DNA of 64,000 bases, from positions 62,001 to 126,000 of IMG/VR virus record IMGVR_UViG_3300025137_005412, one strand, 5' to 3'. This document shows positions 38,945 through 48,600 of this stretch, piece by piece. This DNA comes from a virus. How positions within the stretch are numbered: the first letter of the stretch is position 1; every line of letters starts with the position of its first letter. The notes under the pieces were generated by a model. That model searched no databases, had not been told where the DNA came from, and worked only from the letters and a program-made list of their open reading frames with translations. A program made the position numbers and the translations under genes.

Positions 38945-41054
38945 ATCCAGACGATCGCTTAAACCAAACTTGTACATTCATTTGGATTGGATCTATTGGG
39001 TTAGCACTAGCATCCCATGTACGTACACGGATAGCTCTATTGTTTGGATTTGCAATGAGTGGTTTACCACCAAAGACATCGATTGTTGCTCCTGTTTCTG
39101 AATCAGCTCCAGGACCAGGTGCTACTGCATTTGCGCCTTGAGCATCAATTGATGAGAATATCGGTTGACCTTGTGGTGCACATGTTGATACTGCCATTGA
39201 CATATAGAATCCATTAGTATCTGTAATTGGTACTACTTCAGAATCTAATAAGAAGAAGTAAATACCTTCAGCATGTCTTGAATATTTTAACTGATCTGAA
39301 TCAAATCCGTATGTTGCTCTATCAATAATCTTATTAGGATTAGGACCATTATCTGAATCAAATGAAACTCTCATCCAAGCTGCTGTGACTGGTGTCTCTT
39401 TAATAGCATCTGCAAATTGATGTGTCCATTGACCACCAGAATAAACTAATGATTCACCAATACTTGGTTGTTGACCATCGACTGCTTCATCAACATTTGA
39501 TAATTGACCAAGAGAACTTACTCCAGTTGTTGGACCACTGAATGAGTATACAGCTACAAAGTCATTAACACTGAGTTTAGTTGGGAATAATATATCATTA
39601 CCATTTACTTGATATTCAAGAACTGGTGATTGTGATAGTAGTAAACCATTAAGGAATACTAATACGTTTTGTGGGTCATTTGATGCTCCTAATACTGGAG
39701 AACAATCTACTAATCCAGTAGTAAATCCTGGATGATTAGTATTATTCACAGTAAATGTATGTTCTAAAGTATTAAATGATTCTGATGGTAATCTATTACC
39801 ACCTAATTGGTTTGATACGTTTCTTATCCATACAGCAGATAATTCATCTGAATCTTTCACATAGTTATCTGAATCAAATGCAATCATTCTTGATGCTTTG
39901 TAAGTGTTTACCTGATCAGAATCTGAATCAAAATAATAGAAGTCTCCTTGTTTCTGTGATATGTTTATACCATTCAAGAAGATTAAAGGATTACCACCGA
40001 CTCTAGCAACAATCATATCAGAATCACTGTAGATATCTGAATCAATCATTCTAAATGTTTGGTGATTTCCATTTGCACTTTGTGCGGTTGTACGAGATTT
40101 TCTAAATACAACAAAATCTGAATCTGCAAATTTAAAGTTCTTATAGAAGTGAGCTACTGATTCATCAATAGGTGATATAATAGAAACTTCATCATTTGCT
40201 TTTAAACTTCCATAGAATTGAATTGCATCAGATGGACCAGAAACTACTTGGTCAACATCTTTAGTTGTGACATTTGCAAGAATTCTATAATCAATAAATG
40301 CATACTTATCAGAATCAGAATCTCTTGTAGTTGTACCTGAACCTGTAGGAGATCTACCATCTCCAAATGCATCTGAATCTACTGGCTGTAAATGACCATT
40401 AACAAATACTACAGCATTTGCATTTGAAATTACTTTTGAGAAACCAATCTTTGTATCTGAATCTGTAATTGATTGTGGTGAAACTGCAGCTGACTGAAAG
40501 TCAATAGTAAAGTTTCCTGTTTTATCTGGATCTTGTGGTTCATACTTATTACCAGTCCATCTTAAATATTGACCAACAGTTGGACCTTTATCATTATTCA
40601 TATCACTCATTAAACGAGTAGACATTTCAGCTTGTAGTTCTGCTAATTTAGGATTATAGTTTGAATTTGTTGGGTCTAGATTATTTCTACTTTTTGCTAT
40701 TACAGCATCAACAACAGCATCCATAAGATCACTATCAAAGTGTTGACCTGATCTGAATTCAACGGTACCAGCGGTATTAAATGCTTCTTTTCTATCAGCA
40801 TCTTTTTGTACTTTATTAAATACGAGTTTGTCTTTAATTGCTGTTGAATGTCTTGTTTCAATTGTAGGATTTGCTTGATCTGGATTTACAATGAATACAT
40901 CACTATCTTTACCTGAGTTATAGTTTGCATTATCTCTCTTTACTGATAACGTAGTAAATGTTTCAATTGTATTATCACTATCAATACGTGATTTAGTTCC
41001 GTCAACTACGAAACCAGCACCTAATTTTGATAAATCTCTTGTCTTAGTACCCAT
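38943..41054 (-). CDS. large virion surface protein with many DSD motifs (703 aa)
   Basis: 703 residues. The start GTKTRDLSKLGAGFVVDGTKSR again has a TKTR element. About 16 DSD tripeptides are spread over the chain, far above chance. Repeated modules are visible, for example VFVNGHLQPVDSD, LIFLNGINISQKQGD and VLVFLNGLLLSQSP, which look like a beta-sandwich unit repeated three times. No T4 counterpart recognised. It is likely a long fibre, whisker or baseplate arm. A late motif lies four bases before its ATG. Confidence 0.78.
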   Translation of the reverse strand: MGTKTRDLSKLGAGFVVDGTKSRIDSDNTIETFTTLSVKRDNANYNSGKDSDVFIVNPDQANPTIETRHSTAIKDKLVFNKVQKDADRKEAFNTAGTVEFRSGQHFDSDLMDAVVDAVIAKSRNNLDPTNSNYNPKLAELQAEMSTRLMSDMNNDKGPTVGQYLRWTGNKYEPQDPDKTGNFTIDFQSAAVSPQSITDSDTKIGFSKVISNANAVVFVNGHLQPVDSDAFGDGRSPTGSGTTTRDSDSDKYAFIDYRILANVTTKDVDQVVSGPSDAIQFYGSLKANDEVSIISPIDESVAHFYKNFKFADSDFVVFRKSRTTAQSANGNHQTFRMIDSDIYSDSDMIVARVGGNPLIFLNGINISQKQGDFYYFDSDSDQVNTYKASRMIAFDSDNYVKDSDELSAVWIRNVSNQLGGNRLPSESFNTLEHTFTVNNTNHPGFTTGLVDCSPVLGASNDPQNVLVFLNGLLLSQSPVLEYQVNGNDILFPTKLSVNDFVAVYSFSGPTTGVSSLGQLSNVDEAVDGQQPSIGESLVYSGGQWTHQFADAIKETPVTAAWMRVSFDSDNGPNPNKIIDRATYGFDSDQLKYSRHAEGIYFFLLDSEVVPITDTNGFYMSMAVSTCAPQGQPIFSSIDAQGANAVAPGPGADSETGATIDVFGGKPLIANPNNRAIRVRTWDASANPIDPIQMNVQVWFKRSSG

Positions 41055-41058
41055 AGTT

Positions 41059-41066
41059 TATTTAAT
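41059..41066 (-). promoter_or_regulatory. late-promoter-like motif ATTAAATA, four bases before the ATG
   Basis: Minus-strand ATTAAATA, then AACT, then the ATG at 41054. One mismatch to the ATAAATA family, same four-base spacing. It lies between this gene and the 781-aa gene. Confidence 0.4.
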
Positions 41067-41067
41067 C

Positions 41068-43413
41068 CTAATTTACCATTGTGTGATACTCAATAGTGAT
41101 CACATCGGCTATCGCGGTGTTTACCGCAAAGTTAATAACAATATTCGAACCTGAAACTGCTGATGAACTTATATCAACCGTATGGTTAACTAAAGCAGTA
41201 CCTAATCTATTATAAGATTTAGAATTTAATTGTCTTACACCATTGTGAAATACTTTAATGTTTTCTGCTAATGGTGTTGTGACTTTATTTGGTACTACAA
41301 ATGTAAATGATGAGTATGAACCTTCAGAATCATTTACAATATGTTCTTGTGTTATCATTCTAAATGAATTAGCAATATGTTTAGAGAATATTTGGTCTAT
41401 ATCACTATCATCTCTTATTACTTGAACAACTCCTCTTGCAGTTCTTCTCTGTAAGTCAGAGTCTGAATCAAATGTTTGAATATAATTCTTTTTAAGTGTT
41501 GCTTTTAAATTTGTACCAGAAACAAGATCATCTGAGTCTAATCTTTGAACTCTATCTAAAATTAAATTATCAAATCTTACACGTAGGTCTGAATCTCTAG
41601 CCATAGAATCTGAATCAGAAGCAACTGCACTTTCAGATATTCTATTTAGTAAATGTGTGAATGTTCTTGATACAAGTTCTGAATCTGAATCCATCTTTAA
41701 GATTTCTTTTCTTGCTACACTTTGTATAAGATTGTTCTCAGAATCTTGATTTATTAATTGGTTTATAACTATATCTGAAAGTCTATCTTTAAGACTCGTG
41801 TCAGAGTCAATAGTTTTCATTACAATATCATTTACAATAACTGATTTATCTGAATCAGTAAATGATCCAATAATTGCTCTTCTTACTTTCTCTAATTCTG
41901 AATCATTACCATTCTTATAACCATTATCTGAATCACCAGATCCAAATACATATTCTCTTAATGGTCTCCATATTTTATGTCTGTGTAGTTTCTTATCACT
42001 GTCAGAAATATTAACACCATTTCCACCAAGATATCTTACAGAAGTTCTTTCTACAAACTTTTTATTAATATCAAAGAATTTTCTTGCAAATGATGGGTGA
42101 TACATGTAGTAGTTTGTATGTGTTCTCTTACCACCGTTAGTTGCTCTACTTCTGTAATCAGAATCTTTTAATTCCATCATGCTGTCTGAATCTACAGCAC
42201 CAAGTCTGAGTCCCATGAAACCCCAGAAGTTTGCATTTCTGGCAATTAGATCTGCAATATAATCTGAATCTTTTCTTACTTGAACAAGAACACCCGGTTG
42301 GGTTTTCTTATCATAACCTAATGAATATCCTTCAGAGTCTGAATCAGTTAATACTCCACGACCTTGTTGAGCATCAATTGTTCCTGAACCTGAGACACCT
42401 GCTAGATATTGAAACTCTGAATCACGTTTTAGGTGACTAAAATCAAGGTAATCATAGAATAAGTTAAAATTACCAGTGTGTAATGGTTGTGATCTTCTTG
42501 TGACTGTTTGATATGTAGCACCTAATCTTGTTCCAAGTAAGTTAGCACCATAAGTTCTCGTATGACCAGCATTAGTAAAGTCTGAATCAAGTATAATACC
42601 TTCAACAACTATAGATGCGAGTTTTCTTCTAAGGTAATAAAGTCTATTTCTGTTTGTATCTGAATCAATTAAATTATTTGTATCTGAGTCATGCTTAAGA
42701 GCACCATAAGAGAGATCTCTGTTAAATGGTAATAATAGTCTTTCAGTATTGCTTGCTGAGTTTCGTAAACCTATAGAATTTTCTTCAAAGAAATCAAGAA
42801 ATACTTCTAACATGTCTGTTGCAGCTGGTAAGTCTGAATCGTAATGTAATGGTAATTGTCTTGCAATAGCTTTATAGCCATCACTATCATTCTTGACAAT
42901 ATTCAATTCAGCTTGTAATCTTCTTAGTTCTACTTGATCAAATTTTATGAAGTTTATAAAATATGCTTTTAGTAATGTTTTGAAACTTATAAATTTTGAT
43001 GCTGAATCAGAGTCAGCCGCCATCAATACATGCGGAGCTCCTTTATAAGTGTTTCCTGCACCATCATCAAATGAAACAGGTATCTCATCTATGAAAGATC
43101 TAAGTTTTGACCATTCAGCTGAGTTAGGACCAGTGCCACTATCAATAGCTGAAGTCTTACTCCAACCAGAAGGCTTGCCATAATATTCTACTAGGTGATC
43201 GCTATCTATGTTTTGGTATATTGTATTGATGACATCTGAGTCCATGGTTCGAGCGATTGAACGAACATAGTGTCTGAGATCATCAGAAACTCGTTTTGAA
43301 TCGTGGGCCGTAACTCCACGTGAGTCATATATTTTTGAGATTTTTGCCCAATCGGAACGTAATCCCGTTACGTCGGTCTGAAAGGGTCTTATCTCGGAAT
43401 CATTCAATGCCAT
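41068..43413 (-). CDS. large virion protein extremely rich in DSD motifs (781 aa)
   Basis: 781 residues with no recognised enzyme domain. I count about 23 DSD tripeptides and several DSE, spread over residues 1-700. A helical, periodically repeating middle (about 480-680: units such as IVNDIVMKTIDSD and DRLSDIVINQLINQDSE) looks like a repeated coil. The C-terminal 90 residues end in a beta unit (FHNGVRQLNSKSYNRLG, ITIEYHTMVN) also seen in the 703-aa neighbour. It has its own late motif. Probably a long fibre or arm protein. Not matched to T4. Confidence 0.78.
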   Translation of the reverse strand: MALNDSEIRPFQTDVTGLRSDWAKISKIYDSRGVTAHDSKRVSDDLRHYVRSIARTMDSDVINTIYQNIDSDHLVEYYGKPSGWSKTSAIDSGTGPNSAEWSKLRSFIDEIPVSFDDGAGNTYKGAPHVLMAADSDSASKFISFKTLLKAYFINFIKFDQVELRRLQAELNIVKNDSDGYKAIARQLPLHYDSDLPAATDMLEVFLDFFEENSIGLRNSASNTERLLLPFNRDLSYGALKHDSDTNNLIDSDTNRNRLYYLRRKLASIVVEGIILDSDFTNAGHTRTYGANLLGTRLGATYQTVTRRSQPLHTGNFNLFYDYLDFSHLKRDSEFQYLAGVSGSGTIDAQQGRGVLTDSDSEGYSLGYDKKTQPGVLVQVRKDSDYIADLIARNANFWGFMGLRLGAVDSDSMMELKDSDYRSRATNGGKRTHTNYYMYHPSFARKFFDINKKFVERTSVRYLGGNGVNISDSDKKLHRHKIWRPLREYVFGSGDSDNGYKNGNDSELEKVRRAIIGSFTDSDKSVIVNDIVMKTIDSDTSLKDRLSDIVINQLINQDSENNLIQSVARKEILKMDSDSELVSRTFTHLLNRISESAVASDSDSMARDSDLRVRFDNLILDRVQRLDSDDLVSGTNLKATLKKNYIQTFDSDSDLQRRTARGVVQVIRDDSDIDQIFSKHIANSFRMITQEHIVNDSEGSYSSFTFVVPNKVTTPLAENIKVFHNGVRQLNSKSYNRLGTALVNHTVDISSSAVSGSNIVINFAVNTAIADVITIEYHTMVN

Positions 43414-43442
43414 TGGTCACCAATTATAAAGTATACTTGATT

Positions 43443-43450
43443 TATTTATT
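43443..43450 (-). promoter_or_regulatory. late-promoter motif AATAAATA for the fibre block
   Basis: Minus-strand octamer 29 bases before the ATG at 43413. It is back to back with the plus-strand motif at 43458-43465, so the fibre block and the wedge block are driven divergently from a 56-base gap. Confidence 0.5.
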
Positions 43451-43457
43451 CTTTTGG

Positions 43458-43465
43458 AATAAATA
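43458..43465 (+). promoter_or_regulatory. late-promoter motif AATAAATA, four bases before gp25
   Basis: Octamer followed by ATTC and the ATG at 43470. No ribosome site fits between, so a leaderless or nearly leaderless transcript is expected if this is a -10 element. Confidence 0.5.
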
Positions 43466-43469
43466 ATTC

Positions 43470-43877
43470 ATGGCAATACAACAGACATTTCAAAGAAAAA
43501 GCAAATATAAAGATTTCGATCTAAACTTCACAAAACACCCTCTTACAAATGATTTAGCTGTAAAAAAAGGTGTATCATCTATTAATCAATCTGTGAAGAG
43601 TTTAATTCAGACCGCTTTCTATGAGAGACCATTTCAACCGACTCTTGGTTCACAAGCTAGAAGCCTTTTGTTTGAAAATGCTGATGCGATAGTTATACAG
43701 AACATGAGAACATTGATCAAAGAGACAATTACAAATCATGAACCAAGAGTAGCAGTGCGAAGTATTGCTATTCAAGATATGACAGATTCAAATGCTTATG
43801 CTATTGAATTAAGATATGAGATGCTTGATATTAAAACAGATGAGACACTCAATATAGTTCTCGAGAGACTGAGGTAA
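43470..43877 (+). CDS. 25: baseplate wedge protein gp25
   Basis: 135 residues (T4 gp25 is 132). It follows the gp25/lysozyme-like family: the start with KYKDFDLNFTKHP, the ERPFQPTLGSQARSLLFEN block, and the closing HEPRVAVRSI with IELRYEMLDIKTDE. gp25 starts the sheath and bundles gp6 and gp7 in the wedge core. No DSD motif, consistent with an inner location. gp6 follows after 2 bases behind a GAGGT site, as in T4 order 25-6-7-8. Confidence 0.93.
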   Translation: MAIQQTFQRKSKYKDFDLNFTKHPLTNDLAVKKGVSSINQSVKSLIQTAFYERPFQPTLGSQARSLLFENADAIVIQNMRTLIKETITNHEPRVAVRSIAIQDMTDSNAYAIELRYEMLDIKTDETLNIVLERLR

Positions 43878-43879
43878 AA

Positions 43880-45694
43880 ATGTCCGACAATAGACCAATT
43901 ATAGCCAATCCTGATTTCAATGATATAAAACAGGATATCATTACACATTTCAAAGCAGATTCTAATTTTGCTGACTATGATTTCAAAGGTTCAGCTATGA
44001 ATACTATCATAGATATTCTAGCTTATAACACACACTATAATAATCTTGCTGCAAACTATCTTGTAAATGAATCATTCTTAGATACAGCACTCATGAGAAA
44101 TAATATCATTTCAATTTCTAAGATGTTGAACTATACACCAAGATCTAAAGCTGCAGCTAAAGCAAGTTTAACATTAAGAATTCCAAAAGTAAATGGTAAT
44201 AACGTTTACACAATTCCAGCTGGAAGTTTATTTACCGCTTCTGATGGTTCAACAACATATAACTTCTACACATTAAGAAACTACAGTGTTCAATATGATG
44301 CAACTGATGCGAACGGTGTCACAAGAGATGTGATTATAGAAATTTGTGAAGGTGATCAAATTACACAAAGATTTGCAGCTACAGCTGAACACACAAGTTT
44401 TCCTAAATTTGAATTAGGTAATAAAGGAATAGACACAAAAACAATTAGTGTATCAGTAAATGGAGAGACTTGGACACCAGTCACAAACGATACACAAGGA
44501 ACCACTGGAGTTTCAAACCTTAGTACAATATATTTTATTGAAGAAACAAGAAATTTACAACATAGTATTATGTTTGGTAATGGTGTATTAGGTAAGAAGC
44601 TAGAAGTTGGTGATGAAATATTAGCAACATACATCGTAACGAATGGTGCAGAAGCAAATGGAATTAATAATTTTTCAATTAAGATTTCTGGAAGATCTGA
44701 TATAACAACAGTATTGACAGTGCCAGCTGATGGTGGTGGTGATATAGAAACTATAAGAGAAATTAAAGACAACGCACCTAACTGGTTCCAAGCACAATTC
44801 AGAGCCGTAACAGAAAATGATTATAAAGCTATATTAAAAAAAGAGTATGCTGATATTCAAGCTTTGAATGTTTATGGTGGTGAAACTGTAGGTAAACCTG
44901 GTAAAGTTTTCTTTTCAATTAAACCAAAGTCTGGTGACAAATTAACAGAACAAGCAAAACTTACAATCACTAGAGATATATTATCTAAATTTAATCTTGT
45001 GACTGTCACACCAACTGTTGTAGATCCACTTATAACAAGAATTATTGTTAAAACAGTTTTACAATTTGACAACTCTAAGATTACTACAAGTTCTGAAGTT
45101 TTAGAATCTAAAGTATTAGCATTGTATAATGTATTGAACTCATCTTACATTGGTGATTTTATGGAATCATTCTCAGTGTCAAGATTAATGGAAGAAATTT
45201 TAAAGCTAGATAATTCAATCACAGCTGTAAATCCTAGAATCAATTTAAGATTTAATGTAAATGCAAAGAATTCGCTTTTAGATAATTCATCATTCACATT
45301 TAATAATAGATTACATACTGAACCTTATGCTGGTGAAGCCTCTGTAGGTGGTGTATTAAATTCAACATTATTTAAAAGATCTGGAAGAACTAACTTCTCC
45401 AAATTTGTAGATGATGGTAAAGGAATATTAAGACTTGTTGATGTAATTGAAGGTTCAAACATTATTGTTAACACATCAGCAGGAACAATAAATTATGAAA
45501 CAGGTGAAGTTAATGTCACTGATTTTGATCCAGAAGATGGAACAATTGGTTTTATCGTTATACCAGAATCTTTTGATGTTCAGGTACAAGGTAATTATCT
45601 TTTACAAATATCAACTGGAGATTCAACAGTAAGAGCGATTGATAAGAATGATACAGCTTCACTCAACTTATTTAATGTATCGAGAGCAAGTTAA
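43880..45694 (+). CDS. 6: baseplate wedge protein gp6
   Basis: 604 residues (T4 gp6 is 660). The N-terminal NTIIDILAYNTHYNNLAANYLVNESFLDTA block is the signature of gp6/J-like baseplate proteins. A central FGNGVLGKKLEVGDEI region and a GKVFFSIKPKSGD block follow. gp6 forms the continuous ring that holds wedges together. DSD motifs are absent here, in contrast to gp7 and gp8. It has a strong GAGGT site and ends with TAATG into gp7. Confidence 0.92.
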   Translation: MSDNRPIIANPDFNDIKQDIITHFKADSNFADYDFKGSAMNTIIDILAYNTHYNNLAANYLVNESFLDTALMRNNIISISKMLNYTPRSKAAAKASLTLRIPKVNGNNVYTIPAGSLFTASDGSTTYNFYTLRNYSVQYDATDANGVTRDVIIEICEGDQITQRFAATAEHTSFPKFELGNKGIDTKTISVSVNGETWTPVTNDTQGTTGVSNLSTIYFIEETRNLQHSIMFGNGVLGKKLEVGDEILATYIVTNGAEANGINNFSIKISGRSDITTVLTVPADGGGDIETIREIKDNAPNWFQAQFRAVTENDYKAILKKEYADIQALNVYGGETVGKPGKVFFSIKPKSGDKLTEQAKLTITRDILSKFNLVTVTPTVVDPLITRIIVKTVLQFDNSKITTSSEVLESKVLALYNVLNSSYIGDFMESFSVSRLMEEILKLDNSITAVNPRINLRFNVNAKNSLLDNSSFTFNNRLHTEPYAGEASVGGVLNSTLFKRSGRTNFSKFVDDGKGILRLVDVIEGSNIIVNTSAGTINYETGEVNVTDFDPEDGTIGFIVIPESFDVQVQGNYLLQISTGDSTVRAIDKNDTASLNLFNVSRAS

Positions 45695-48600
45695 TGGCCA
45701 AACATATACTGCCAATAGTCAAAACGCAGTTGCCGGAGTTCATAAGATCTGAACATCCGCAATTTGAGCTGTTCATCAGTGCATATTACGAGTATCTAGA
45801 AAAACAAACTGATAGTGATTCAACATCAGCTTTAAATCTTTTTAAGTCTGCACCCAATGCGGGTGCAATAATAAACAATGCAGAAGAATATCGTGATGTA
45901 CATACTACACTTAACGAGTTCAAAGAGTACTTTCAAAAACAATTAACTCCATTTGTAATAACAGGAAACAAAGTCACAGATGGAATAGTATTCCAAAAAG
46001 CTAGAGATGTTTACTTATCTAAAGGTTCTCCAAATTCATTTAAGCTTTTATTTAGAATATTGTTTGGTCAAGAGATTGATCTCTTCGAACCTAAAAATCA
46101 AATTCTTATTGCTTCAGAATCATTGTATACATCATTTGCACAGATAAAAGCTGAAGTAATACAAAATGAATCTAATCTTGGTGACTTTAATTATGAGCTT
46201 GCAACAATACGTTTAGACACTGACATAAATGATAGTGATGCATCTAAGAATATACTCACTGTTCTTGATGGTACATTTACTGGTGTTACGAAAAACAATA
46301 GAACAGTACTTACATTATATCTTACAAAAAATCCAGATTCAGATATGAATGGATTACTTGTTCCAAGAAGAGAAGTACTTTTAAGAGATTCACAAGACCC
46401 CACAAAAGAAGTAAAAGTAAGATTATTAAATCACTTAGGAAATGTAAGTGTCACAGACGGTGGTTCTGGATTTAGAATTGGTGATAAGTTCTTTGTAAGA
46501 GATACCACAACAACTATACCAGTTCAGGTGACGAAAGTTGCATCAGGCGAAATTGATAGATTAATGATAAGATCAAGAGGTACTAACTACAGAGTTGGTG
46601 ATACAATTGAATTTCTTGATACCGCCTCAGGTGCAGGTGCTTTAGCATTCATTACCGGTGTTGATCAACAAGGTACAGTCACACAAATAGATGGTACAAA
46701 TGTAAGATTAGGTGAAGCAAATACTGGTTATCTTTCAGAAGAATTTGAACCTGTAGTAGTTCCTATTATTCAAAAAGGTCAATACACACATATTCCTGTA
46801 CCATTTATAAGAACAAATACTGGTTCTGGTTTAGTAGTAAGTGGTCTATCATCTCAGGTTGGAAAGATATTAGAGGTATCTACTCCACAAACTGGATTCT
46901 TTGACTCAGATAGTTTTGGTATTCCAACACTTGAAAGTCCATTAGGTATCAGAATTACAAATGAAGAATCAATTGATGTAGGTAATGTTATTGAGTTTCA
47001 ACATTTTACACCAGATTCAGAAGGTGGTTCATTAAGACACGATAGTGAAGTCTTTACAATTAATTTAACAATACAAGATTCTGATGGTATTACAAATGAT
47101 AGTGATACATTATATTGGTCTGGTATAGAAGAACTTGGAACAAACGTATTGTATGATAGCACTTCTGGTGGTTCTAATTATGCTCCTGGAAGTATGGCTG
47201 ATTCAGATGATATAATTGTTTCAAGCAACTTTGACAAACACCGATTTGATGGTAGAAGTAATGGTCTATTTAGTACTCAATGGGTTCAAGGTATAGTAGA
47301 ACCTAAACTTTTAGGTGGCAATAGAACTAAAGATGCACGTCATTATGTAAACTATTCATCTAACAGAAAGTATTTCTTTAGAAGTGGTTTAAAATTTAAG
47401 ATTATAAGAATGCCTGTTGCATGGGATTCTGAAAATTACAATTGGAAAATTAGACAAATAAAATATTATGACTCTGATGGAGATAGTGATTTTATAGAAA
47501 GATGGAAAGCAAATCCTGAATTTGATATTCAAGGAATTACACCAACTTATTATTCTTGGGAATTAGGTCAACCAGGTCCTAATAAATGGGCTAGATGGGT
47601 AAGTGCTTGGGCAGCAATTGATGGTGGTCACTTAAATGAATCAGATGGTAAGTTTACAACAACTGCAACCGAAGGAAATGCAGCATGGAAAAATATTCAA
47701 CACCAAACTACAAGAGTTGCAGGTAAACCTGGACAAAGATATGGATATCCAGTAAACAGATCAGATTCTGATGAATATCAATTAGGTCAATTTAGTAATA
47801 GTACAAATGCTATTGATTCAGTTGACATGCCACTAGATAAGTATAAGAATGCTGGTATGAGATTAGGCGATCCAGAAAGAACTACACATCCAGTAGATTC
47901 TGACAACGGTGGTGGTGGTACTAGTGGTATTAATATATGGTACGATCATGCGGATAACGCTAGTGAAGCTGGTGATTTAATTAAGTTGCAAACAGAACCA
48001 GCATCAAGACATGCAGTACAAGCTTTTCCAATTAAGATCGATGACCCAAGACTTTACAGATTAGATAAGTTTCATTTAGATCAATTAAAACAATCTGCAG
48101 TAAATGATTCTGAAAACACATTAACATATAGTACAGAGATTTTTGTATCTGCAGACTTATCAGATTCTGATGGTTCAGGTAAGGGAACATCAAAAACTAT
48201 TGGTGAATTTGTTAGTACTGGATATGGTGGTGTAGTTGCTACTAAATCAGCTGACGGTACAAGCTTTACAATTTCTAAGGCAGATAGCGAGCAGGTTTTA
48301 TCTACATTGAACAAACCAATGAATTTCCCTAATGATAGTGAAATACTAGTTTTTGATAGATTACCTCACGCATTGTTAAGAGTTATTAAAGTAAACCCTT
48401 CTGACGGTACTAAACTATCACAAGAAACATTCCCAGTTTCAAATGCTATAGTTCAATATGAATCACCAATTTTGAAAACAGGTTTTCCTCTTACTTCAAT
48501 AACAGAAAAAACATTTCTTAACGAATCAGGTTTTTTAAGTTCTATTTCTGGTGGTATATTAAGAGATAACTATACAGTATCAGAATTCTCATACATCATT

